Shown piece after piece: positions 1 to 6,126 of a stretch of 10,957 bases of DNA. The position numbers and the translations under genes are program-made. The stretch lies in assembly GCA_012728505.1 (NCBI GenBank), contig JAAYEY010000064.1, positions 1 through 10,957 on the forward strand, written 5' to 3'. How positions within the stretch are numbered: position 1 is the stretch's first letter; each line of letters begins with the position of its first letter. The notes below the pieces were generated by a model, which saw nothing but the letters and a program-made list of their open reading frames with translations, was not told the DNA's origin and searched no databases. This stretch comes from Synergistaceae bacterium. GTDB taxonomy: Bacteria > Synergistota > Synergistia > Synergistales > Synergistaceae.

Positions 1-94
1 CAATGATCGTATCGGAAATTATGTTTATCAAATCCGCACCTTTAGTTATTACAGGCAGACGGATACCTCTGGAAGCTGCTCCAACATAACGCAT
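1..94 (-). CDS. CofE-like coenzyme F420-0:L-glutamate ligase family protein, N-terminal part (runs off window)
   Basis: Only the first 31 codons are present; the gene continues beyond base 1. The start is the ATG at 94-92, preceded on the minus strand by a GGGAGG ribosome site (105-110) at a normal distance. The visible protein begins MRYVGAASRGIRLPVI and goes on to a TKGADL stretch. This resembles the N-terminal pattern (V-G-x-x-x-R-G-I-R-x-P-x-I, then G-x-D-L) of CofE-type gamma-glutamyl ligases. Such ligases add glutamate to F420-0 in archaea and actinobacteria; homologues in anaerobes without known F420 have unclear roles. The family call rests on about 30 residues and memory of the pattern, so it is tentative. 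The gene is divergent from the uxaA pair and probably unrelated to the catabolic locus. Confidence 0.55.
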   Translation of the reverse strand, partial: MRYVGAASRGIRLPVITKGADLINIISDTII

Positions 95-520
95 GTTATT
101 TTTCCTCCCAAACAGGGTATATTCTCTTTGTGAATCAAACATCTATTTTACCACTTATAATATGGAGTTTTCCACTAGTGTCCAAGATAGGAAAACAAAG
201 AAGTAAAACCTCCTGAATTAATAAGATGTTATTTAGTTACGATTCAAAAAATTCCCAAACAAAGCACGGCAACATAACAATGATAAAATGCATGAGCCTA
301 TTCAGTCAAATACTATCTGAGATTTCATCATTTTCTGTACGCTTTCCGCATCTTGTGATGGAACACGGTAATGACCATAATGCAAAGGAAACACATGGAA
401 ACCTTGCGTTGGATACGCTCCGGGAGCATCTCCACGGTACTTTGTGTGTTAGTATGTTTAAGTGTAAATGAGCATACAAAACAGCATTGCAAAACTAACC
501 TCAGACGGGGGAAAGTATTG
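95..520. other. Gene-poor intergenic region upstream of the uxaA pair
   Basis: I see no convincing gene in these 426 bases. Open frames here (226-471 on plus, and a 5' extension of the SAF gene from 371) look like chance: no family resemblance, cysteine/histidine-rich odd composition, and poor ribosome sites. Weak promoter-like elements for the plus strand are TTGTGA-17-CATAAT (353-381) and an extended -10 TGATAAAAT (281-289) without a -35; either would give a leader of 130-230 bases. The perfect palindrome CACTAGTG lies at 173-180. No TGTATACA operator of the kind found near the GntR gene occurs here. Confidence 0.5.
157..185 (-). promoter_or_regulatory. Candidate promoter of the CofE-like gene
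   Basis: Read on the minus strand, TTGGAC (185-180) and TATTAT (162-157) are separated by exactly 17 bases. The -10 matches the consensus at five of six positions and the -35 has an intact TTG. Transcription would start near 150, leaving a leader of about 55 bases before the ATG at 94. A 7-bp inverted repeat, GTTTTCC (167-173) and GGAAAAC (190-196), flanks the -35 element and could be an operator or chance. Confidence 0.4.
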
Positions 521-814
521 ATGGATATAAAAGAGATTAACTGCATCAGAGTACATATAAAAGATAACGTGGTGACTCTGATCAGGGAAGTTTCGGCGAA
601 CGAAGAGATGAAAGGTAACGATGTCCCTCCCGGAATAAAATCCTTGTCTTCGCTACCGCTCGGCCATAAGGTCGCATTGGAGGAGATCGCCCCGGGGGAA
701 AAGATTTTGAAGTACGGCGAAGTAATCGGTTATGCCTGTGAAATCATAAAACCAGGCGACCATGTCCATGTACATAATATCGTCAGCGGAAGAGGAAGGG
801 GGGACCTGAAATGA
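521..814 (+). CDS. uxaA: UxaA/GarD-family dehydratase, small SAF-domain subunit
   Basis: This 97-residue protein matches the N-terminal SAF domain of altronate/galactarate dehydratases. The stretch LGHKVALEEIAPGEKILKYG (residues 47-66), then IGYA (69-72) and PGDHVHVHNI (78-87), follows the family pattern GHKVAL-x-x-I-x-x-G-x-x-x-x-KYG-x-x-IG with a closing H-x-H-N. In E. coli UxaA this domain is fused to the catalytic part; here it is a separate gene, as in many anaerobes. I chose the ATG at 521 because a GGGGGA purine run (507-512) precedes it and the in-frame extension from 371 has no homology. The stop overlaps the next start (ATGA at 811-814), indicating translational coupling. It should work only in complex with the next product. 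The exact sugar-acid substrate is not readable. Confidence 0.85.
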   Translation: MDIKEINCIRVHIKDNVVTLIREVSANEEMKGNDVPPGIKSLSSLPLGHKVALEEIAPGEKILKYGEVIGYACEIIKPGDHVHVHNIVSGRGRGDLK

Positions 815-1968
815 AGTTTATGGGATATAAAAGACCTGACGGAAGTGTCGGGGTACGGAATCATGTCCTTGTCCTTTCATCCGTTGTTTGTGCGAACCAT
901 GTCTCTCAAAGGATCGCAGATGCGGTACCTGGCGCCGTAGCGTTTTGCCACAGCAACGGCGGCGGACTACTAGGAAAAGATATAGAGCAGACGCAGAGGA
1001 CGCTGGATGGTATAGCAATTAATTCTAATGTTGCGGCGGTGCTTGTTGTAAGTCTTGGGTGCGAGGGTTCATCGGCGGAACGTATAGTGGAGAAGACAAA
1101 AGCATCGGGGCGCCCTGCAGCTCTTGTAAGGATACAGGAGTGCGGAGGCACGACAGCAACTATAAAAGCTGGGATAAATATTGTTCGCAATATGTATGAA
1201 AAGAGCATGGAACAGGAGAGGGAAGAGGCTGACATTAGCGACCTCTCGGTTTCGCTTGAGTGCGGCGGGTCTGACGCCACCTCTGGCATTAGTGCCAATC
1301 CACTTGTCGGCTGGGTCTCAGACAGGATGGTCGGCCTTGGCGCGACAGTGATACTGTCAGAAACTCCTGAAATGATAGGCGCTGAACACATACTATTCGG
1401 ACGGACAGCTTCTCCTGAGGTCTCAAAAAAGGTCATAGATATAGTGAGGAGTGTTGAAGAAGGCGCTAATTTAATGAATGTCGACCTGAGGGGTACACAG
1501 CCGACACCGGGGAATATCGAGGGAGGACTTTCTACTATAGAGGAAAAATCGATGGGCTGCCTTGCCAAGGCCGGTTCTTCTGTGGTCATGGAGGTGGTCC
1601 GATATGCTGAGATCCCTAGTTCAAATGGGCTTGTGATCATGGACACACCCGGTTTTGACGTAGAGTCTGTGACAGGAATGGTTGCGGGAGGCTCGCAAGT
1701 GGTCCTCTTTACAACAGGCAGGGGCACTCCTGTAGGTTCGCCGATCGCACCGGTGATCAAAATAACAGGCAATCCTGATGTCGCTTCGTGGATGAGGGAA
1801 AATATCGATTTTGATGCAAGTACTGTCACAACCGGAGAAGAATCCCTTGAAAGAGCGGGAGAGAAGCTTTTCCAAAAACTGATCTCCGTTATTTCAGGTA
1901 ATCTGACCTCTTCCGAGATTCTTGGCCATTCGGAGACCGGCATAACACGCATAGGGCCTAGTCTTTAA
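811..1968 (+). CDS. uxaA: UxaA/GarD-family dehydratase, large catalytic subunit
   Basis: This 385-residue protein corresponds to the middle and C-terminal domains of altronate/galactarate dehydratase, enzymes that convert sugar acids to 2-keto-3-deoxy acids in the cytoplasm. Family blocks appear in order: GYKRPDGSVGVRNHVLVLSS (residues 5-24), VVSLGCEG (79-86), a QECGGT block (109-114), LECGGSDATSGISANP (149-164), ILSETPEMIGAEHIL (181-195), EKSMGCLAKAG (245-255), VIMDTPGFDVESVTGMVAGG (275-294) and FTTGRGTPVG (300-309). Together with the SAF subunit it totals 482 residues, close to the fused E. coli enzyme. A purine-rich AGGAAGGGGGG site precedes the start, which overlaps the upstream stop. Family members act on D-altronate, galactarate and other acids including sulfolactate-type substrates, so specificity is open. 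No following gene on this strand; the next gene is convergent. Confidence 0.88.
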   Translation: MKFMGYKRPDGSVGVRNHVLVLSSVVCANHVSQRIADAVPGAVAFCHSNGGGLLGKDIEQTQRTLDGIAINSNVAAVLVVSLGCEGSSAERIVEKTKASGRPAALVRIQECGGTTATIKAGINIVRNMYEKSMEQEREEADISDLSVSLECGGSDATSGISANPLVGWVSDRMVGLGATVILSETPEMIGAEHILFGRTASPEVSKKVIDIVRSVEEGANLMNVDLRGTQPTPGNIEGGLSTIEEKSMGCLAKAGSSVVMEVVRYAEIPSSNGLVIMDTPGFDVESVTGMVAGGSQVVLFTTGRGTPVGSPIAPVIKITGNPDVASWMRENIDFDASTVTTGEESLERAGEKLFQKLISVISGNLTSSEILGHSETGITRIGPSL

Positions 1969-2109
1969 TGTTATTAAGACTTATTTTTCCACAGACTTGC
2001 TATCGTTATTTTTTAAAATTAATCAAACGCGTCTAGAGAAAGAAAGGCACCAATAAGTACAATGTTTGTGTGAACAAAACGACGAGACCTTTTCCAAAAA
2101 AGAGCCAAG
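1969..2109. other. Convergent intergenic spacer between uxaA and ilvD
   Basis: These 141 AT-rich bases separate two convergent genes. T-runs (about 1983-1987 and 2010-2015 on plus; the A-run 2097-2102 read as T on minus) could assist termination, but I found no GC-rich stem to make a confident intrinsic terminator in either direction. No gene is evident. Confidence 0.5.
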
Positions 2110-3789
2110 TTAAATTTTGAGCATGCCGCCTTCTGCAGCTGACGCGGCAAGTTTGGTATATATTCCAAGGATACCTTTAATTTCTTCCCGGTAAGGTCTC
2201 TCCCAATTTTTGAGACGCTCTCTTATATCTTCATCGGAAAGGGCAACATCTATTTTTTTATTTTTAACATCTATGGTTATTATGTCTCCGTCTTTTACAG
2301 CAGCTATAGGTCCTCCTTCTGCGGCTTCGGGAGAAATATGCCCAACAAAGCAGCCATTGTTCGTTCCCGAAAAACGCCCGTCAGTTATAAGTGCTGTCTT
2401 TTTTGCCAATCCCCGTCCGTAGAGCAGCTTCATTGCAAAATACATTTCTCTCATTCCGGGGCCGCCCTTCGGTCCTTCATAACGTATGACTATAACATCA
2501 CCTTCTTTTATCTTCCCGGATAGTATAGCCTCGTTTGCTTCTTCCTCGCATTCAAAAACTCTTGCCGGTCCAGAGAAAAAATACATAGAAGGATCCATGG
2601 CAATGGGCTTAGTTATGCCGGTACCGGGAGCCAAGTTACCCCTGAGCACTGCAAGCCCCCCTGATCTACTGAAGGGGTCTTCCTTAGTGCGGATGACACG
2701 CCTGTCGAGACCAAACGGATTCAACCAGTTCTTCAAGTTTTCTCCAAGTTCTTTTCCTGTAACAGTAAGACATGAGAGGTCTATGTCCTCTATAAGTTCC
2801 TTCATGACCTGAGGGATGCCTCCGGCACGGTAAAAATCCTCCATGTCATACTTTGAAGCTGGGTTGACCATTGCTATAGAGGGTATCTTGTCACTCGCTC
2901 TGTCATAAATATTCATCATAGTCTCAGAATCAATGCCAATCTCGTTAGCAATAGCTGACAGGTGGATGAAAGTATTTGTAGAACCTCCTGTAGCCACCAT
3001 TATCTTTGCAGCATTTTCAAGAGAATTTTTAGTGATAATACTGCGGGCTGTGATGCCCTCGTTGACAAGCTCAACGATTTTTCTACCTGTCTCTTCTGCC
3101 GCCCTAAGTCGGGCTGAGCTCGTCGCAGGTATGAGCGACGAACCTGTGATTGACATCCCCATGGACTCTGCTGCGCAGCCCATCGAGTTAGCAGTCCCAT
3201 AATATGAGCATGAACCGCACGAAGGAGCCGCGTTTTCTTCCAAACGTAAAAGATCTTCTTTGCTTATAAGACCGGAACTTAACATGCCAACTGCTTCTGA
3301 TACGGAAGTGGAATCACTTTTTCGTCCGTCAAATTCGATCCCTCCAGACATGGGGCCACCCACAACTAGTATTGCCGGTATGTCCAGTCTTGCGGCTGCC
3401 ATTAGCATCCCAGGAACTATCTTGTCGCAGGAACCAAGCATTACTATCCCATCAAGCCTGTGCGCATGAACCATAGCCTCGATATCGAAAGCTATAAGGT
3501 CTCTTGTGAGAAGAATGTACTTCATTCCGATATGTCCGCACGCCTGGGCATCACAGGCTCCGATGACCCCAAACTCTACAGCCGCTCCACCAGCCCTGTA
3601 TATGCCCTTTTTGACGAACTCTGCAACGCTTTTCAGGTTGTAATGACCGGGAACCAGTTCGTTCCATGAATTAGCGATACCTATAACTGGTCCTTTCAGA
3701 TCGGAGTCGGAGAACCCCATAGATTTATAGAGCGCCCTGTTCTCAGTAAACATTATTTCTGAAAGTATTTCGGAACTTCTATACTTCAT
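2110..3789 (-). CDS. ilvD: IlvD/Edd-family dehydratase (dihydroxy-acid or sugar-acid dehydratase)
   Basis: A full-length 559-residue member of the IlvD/Edd family, Fe-S enzymes that dehydrate 2,3-dihydroxy acids to 2-keto acids (branched-chain synthesis) or aldonates to 2-keto-3-deoxy acids. Visible motifs: IANSWNELVPGH (residues 38-49), GHIGMKY (85-91), CDKIVPGMLMAAARL (121-135), a CGSC pair (191-194), ATGGSTNTFIHL (266-277), RYEGPKGGPGMREM (436-449) and ITDGRFSG (468-475) with the family's catalytic serine at 474. Cluster ligands would be Cys121 and Cys191 or Cys194. The position that is cysteine in [2Fe-2S] DHADs is glycine here (PGH), as in E. coli IlvD, which suggests the [4Fe-4S] class. 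It lies 29 bases after the gntR stop on the same strand with only a modest AGAGG site, so it is probably co-transcribed. That context, far from other ilv genes, favours a catabolic sugar-acid role over valine/isoleucine synthesis, but this is inference. Confidence 0.9.
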   Translation of the reverse strand: MKYRSSEILSEIMFTENRALYKSMGFSDSDLKGPVIGIANSWNELVPGHYNLKSVAEFVKKGIYRAGGAAVEFGVIGACDAQACGHIGMKYILLTRDLIAFDIEAMVHAHRLDGIVMLGSCDKIVPGMLMAAARLDIPAILVVGGPMSGGIEFDGRKSDSTSVSEAVGMLSSGLISKEDLLRLEENAAPSCGSCSYYGTANSMGCAAESMGMSITGSSLIPATSSARLRAAEETGRKIVELVNEGITARSIITKNSLENAAKIMVATGGSTNTFIHLSAIANEIGIDSETMMNIYDRASDKIPSIAMVNPASKYDMEDFYRAGGIPQVMKELIEDIDLSCLTVTGKELGENLKNWLNPFGLDRRVIRTKEDPFSRSGGLAVLRGNLAPGTGITKPIAMDPSMYFFSGPARVFECEEEANEAILSGKIKEGDVIVIRYEGPKGGPGMREMYFAMKLLYGRGLAKKTALITDGRFSGTNNGCFVGHISPEAAEGGPIAAVKDGDIITIDVKNKKIDVALSDEDIRERLKNWERPYREEIKGILGIYTKLAASAAEGGMLKI

Positions 3790-3818
3790 AGGGCCTCTTC
3801 ACTCCAATCTAATATTTT

Positions 3819-4475
3819 TTATTTAAGGAAATAATCCTTCAATATATTGCTCTCGCTCTTTGCTATATGATCATAAAGTAATGAAGATAGTCCATTTGCA
3901 TCCCGCTCACGCAGTTTTTCCAGTATCTCAAGGTGTTGGCCAATAGTCTCCTGTATATTAGCAAGCGACTGCGCTGAAAGTTTCTGGAAGCGTTTTATTT
4001 GTGCATGGTATGTCGTAATCATAGCGCCGATACGTTTGTTGGCAGCATATTTTGTTATTGTCATATGAAGAAGCAAGTCCATCTCCGAGACCTGGGAAAG
4101 AGAAATTTCTTTTGAGGCGGTAGTCTTTTTAAGTGATTCCCAGCCTCTTTCCATCTCGTCAATTTCTTCTTCAGGAATCCTGTTTACAGCAGACAAAGCA
4201 GCAAAGGGTTCAAGGAGCTTACGAATGTCGTATATTTCCTTTAGATCATCGAAGGATATTTCTGAAACAAAGGCTCCTTTTTGAGGGATTATCTTTACAT
4301 ACCCGTCCTGTTCAAGGCTGCGCAGAGCTTCACGAATAGGTGTCCTGCTAATGCCTATTTTACGGGCAAGCTGGTTTTCCGGTAGTTGCGCGCCCATTTT
4401 GATTTCTCTGGATTCAATTGCATCGCGGATCCATTGATATGCTTTTGTCGAACTGGCCTTTTCATTGTCATGCAT
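3819..4475 (-). CDS. GntR-family transcriptional regulator, FCD (FadR-type) subfamily
   Basis: A 218-residue regulator. The N-terminal winged helix-turn-helix (about residues 8-72) contains the signature LPENQLARKIGISRTPIREA (31-50) followed by LRSLEQDGYV. The C-terminal all-helical FCD domain carries the likely metal and carboxylate site: Asp133 and His137 (DLLLH), His181 and His203. FCD-type regulators bind organic acids or sugar acids and usually repress. I place the start at the ATG 4475-4473, preceded by GGAGGG; a longer frame to 4523 would put the coding region over the operator and much of the promoter and lacks a good ribosome site. The gene heads a probable gntR-ilvD operon and is divergent from larA. 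Matching palindromes in both promoters suggest autoregulation plus control of the larA-acnX-TRAP operon. Confidence 0.93.
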   Translation of the reverse strand: MHDNEKASSTKAYQWIRDAIESREIKMGAQLPENQLARKIGISRTPIREALRSLEQDGYVKIIPQKGAFVSEISFDDLKEIYDIRKLLEPFAALSAVNRIPEEEIDEMERGWESLKKTTASKEISLSQVSEMDLLLHMTITKYAANKRIGAMITTYHAQIKRFQKLSAQSLANIQETIGQHLEILEKLRERDANGLSSLLYDHIAKSESNILKDYFLK

Positions 4476-4506
4476 AGAATGCACCCTCCAAGTATTTTTA
4501 CTTAGT

Positions 4507-4516
4507 CTGTATACAG
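4507..4516. promoter_or_regulatory. Candidate GntR operator in the gntR-ilvD promoter
   Basis: CTGTATACAG is a perfect 10-bp palindrome with the TGTATACA core, the general form of operators bound by FCD-type GntR regulators. It begins two bases downstream of the proposed -10 of the gntR promoter, so bound protein would cover the start of transcription. The same core occurs at the matching place in the larA promoter. Confidence 0.65.
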
Positions 4517-4518
4517 CA

Positions 4519-4547
4519 AACATACCTCTTTGTTATTAATTTGTCTA
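4519..4547 (-). promoter_or_regulatory. Candidate promoter of the gntR-ilvD operon
   Basis: On the minus strand, TAGACA (4547-4542; one mismatch to TTGACA) and TATGTT (4524-4519) are exactly 17 bases apart. Transcription would begin around 4512, inside the palindrome at 4507-4516, about 37 bases before the chosen gntR start codon. Confidence 0.55.
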
Positions 4548-4600
4548 TATATTTAATTAGCCAACGACTCTTTTTTACGGACATTCTTACTTTCTTAAAA

Positions 4601-4620
4601 AATTTGGCAGGAGCCAAATT
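4601..4620. repeat. Perfect inverted repeat in the divergent gntR/larA control region
   Basis: AATTTGGC (4601-4608) and GCCAAATT (4613-4620) are perfect inverted copies around the 4-base spacer AGGA. On the minus strand the second arm runs into a short T-stretch, so it could fold as a weak terminator. No minus-strand gene ends here, however, and both proposed promoters point away from it. A binding site for a second regulator is therefore at least as likely. Its sequence differs from the TGTATACA sites. Confidence 0.5.
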
Positions 4621-4721
4621 ACAGCTATTACTTGGTTTTATAATCCAATCGTTGACACAAGCAACGAAATGCATTGATACGCAGAAATATCAGACATCTT
4701 TTTAAAAAAGGCGATATCTAA

Positions 4722-4750
4722 GAAGAAAAAGATCAAAAAAATGATATAAT
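4722..4750 (+). promoter_or_regulatory. Candidate promoter of the larA-acnX-TRAP operon
   Basis: A perfect TATAAT (4745-4750) is preceded by TGA (4742-4744), making an extended -10. The region 17 bases upstream (4722-4727, GAAGAA) is a poor -35, which the extended -10 can compensate. A perfect TTGACA at 4652-4657 is too far away and lacks a good partner -10. Transcription would start near 4757, inside the operator at 4755-4768. Confidence 0.65.
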
Positions 4751-4754
4751 AGCG

Positions 4755-4768
4755 CTGTGTATACAGAG
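4755..4768. promoter_or_regulatory. Candidate GntR operator in the larA promoter
   Basis: CTGTGTATACAGAG is palindromic except for one mismatched pair and contains the same TGTATACA core (4758-4765) as the site in the gntR promoter. It lies five bases after the -10, over the predicted transcription start, consistent with repression by steric block. Confidence 0.65.
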
Positions 4769-4815
4769 ACATACTTCTAACAGACAAATCTTATACCTAA
4801 AGGAAGGCGTAGCTG

Positions 4816-6102
4816 ATGAGATACAACATACCTTACGGAGATAAGAAAGTATTTTTTGAAGCGCCAGAAAAGTCTGTCATTTTTTATGGAGAGATGGCCA
4901 AAATACCGGCTGTTAAAGACATTAAGAGAGCTCTCATATCTGCGCTAGAATCACCGATAGGAACTCTTCCACTCAGTAACTTAGCCAAAAACAAGGAAAA
5001 TATTGTCATTTTAGTTGAGGACAACACGCGGAGTACGCCTCTAGATATAATCTTGCCAATCATCGTCGACTACTTAAACGAAACCGGCGTTCCGGACAGC
5101 GCAATAAGCTTCCTAACAGCTCCCGGTACTCACAGGTTGATGACAGATGAAGAAATACTCAAAAAACTGGGATCCAAAATAATAAAACGCTTTAAAGTAA
5201 TACAACATGACGCCAATATTAGCGAAGACATGGAAGATCTTGGAACAGTACTTGCAGGTGACTATAAAATACCTGCCCACGTTAACCGCTATGCGCTTAA
5301 GGCAGACCTTCTCTTGGGAATAGGCAATATAGTTCCCCACTGCGACGCCGGTTATTCAGGAGGTGCAAAGATACTTCAGCCAGGGGTCTGTGATTTCGTT
5401 ACAACATCCGCCACCCATGCAGCGGCAGGTTTCTGCCCTGATATACCTCTCGGAGTAGCTGACGGCAACCCATGCCGTCAGGGCATGGAAGAAGTTGCAA
5501 AAATCGCCGGACTGGACTTTATCGTCAACACTGTAAAAAATTACGAAGGTGATATAGTCGGGATATTTGCAGGAGACTTTATCAAAGCTCACAGAGAGGG
5601 GATAAAGCTTGCAGAAAAATCTTTCAAAATAACTGTACCTGAACCGGCAGACATCGTTATAGTAAGTTCTTCCCCCTCCGACATGGACTATTGGCAGGCC
5701 AGCAAAGGAATAAGCTGTGCATATTTTGCAGTTAAGAAGGGCGGAATTATCATATTTGCTTCTCCCTGCACCGAAGGACTTGCTCACAACCATCCACGCT
5801 TCAGAGAATGGCTCTCACTGCCTCTTGATGAAGTCCTCAGAGGGCTGCGAGCAGCTTCTCCCGAGGATGTGGAGGCTGACATGATTTCAGCTGTGCTTTC
5901 TGTGTGCAACTGCCGCGCAAGGGATAAATCTAAGATTTTTTCTGTCTCTGACGGTCTAACCGAAGAAGATCTTGCGGCGATGCAATACACATCATTCCCT
6001 ACAGTTCAGGCTGCTCTTGACGAGGCAATGTCTTTGCTGCCTGAAGCTACCATAGGCATTATTCCAAAGGGCGGGATATCACTGCCTGTAATAGACAAAT
6101 AA
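4816..6102 (+). CDS. larA: LarA-family nickel-dependent 2-hydroxyacid racemase/epimerase
   Basis: A 428-residue homologue of LarA, lactate racemase, which uses a covalently bound nickel-pincer nucleotide to move a hydride on and off C2 of a 2-hydroxy acid. Residues lining up with those known from Lactiplantibacillus LarA are all present with almost identical spacing: Asp69 and Arg72 in EDNTRSTP, His106 in GTHR, His175 and the pincer-bearing Lys185 in HCDAGYSGGAK, the nickel ligand His201 in SATH, and Gln294 and Lys297 in YWQASKG. It should therefore be active and need LarB, LarC and LarE from elsewhere. The LarA superfamily includes racemases and epimerases of malate, other hydroxyacids and aldonates, so lactate is only one option. 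An AAAGGAAGG site precedes the ATG. It is the first gene of the operon and sits 24 bases before acnX, suggesting that its product or substrate feeds that dehydratase. Confidence 0.88.
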   Translation: MRYNIPYGDKKVFFEAPEKSVIFYGEMAKIPAVKDIKRALISALESPIGTLPLSNLAKNKENIVILVEDNTRSTPLDIILPIIVDYLNETGVPDSAISFLTAPGTHRLMTDEEILKKLGSKIIKRFKVIQHDANISEDMEDLGTVLAGDYKIPAHVNRYALKADLLLGIGNIVPHCDAGYSGGAKILQPGVCDFVTTSATHAAAGFCPDIPLGVADGNPCRQGMEEVAKIAGLDFIVNTVKNYEGDIVGIFAGDFIKAHREGIKLAEKSFKITVPEPADIVIVSSSPSDMDYWQASKGISCAYFAVKKGGIIIFASPCTEGLAHNHPRFREWLSLPLDEVLRGLRAASPEDVEADMISAVLSVCNCRARDKSKIFSVSDGLTEEDLAAMQYTSFPTVQAALDEAMSLLPEATIGIIPKGGISLPVIDK

Positions 6103-6126
6103 ATAACATAAGAAAGGTGGTTGACT

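Noticed and set aside
226..471. 81-aa open frame upstream of the uxaA pair
   Set aside because: No recognisable domain, no convincing ribosome site, and odd composition; probably chance.
371..520. 5' extension of the SAF-subunit gene to an ATG at 371
   Set aside because: The added 50 residues have no resemblance to UxaA family N-termini, and the ATG at 521 has a purine-rich ribosome site at the right distance and starts at the domain edge.
906..1952. Long 348-aa open frame antisense to the uxaA large subunit gene
   Set aside because: It mirrors a well-supported gene, shows no family motifs, is rich in serine, threonine and proline as expected of a reverse-frame shadow, and has no ribosome site I could support.
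4476..4523. Longer GntR start at 4523
   Set aside because: It would place coding sequence across the palindrome and proposed -10; the ATG at 4475 has a GGAGGG site and begins just before the winged-helix domain.
4652..4680. Perfect TTGACA as the -35 of a larA promoter
   Set aside because: No acceptable -10 lies 16-18 bases downstream; the extended -10 at 4742-4750 is far stronger.
6121..6126. TTG start for the aconitase X large subunit
   Set aside because: The TTG directly abuts the AAAGGTGG site, leaving no spacer; the ATG at 6127 has normal spacing.
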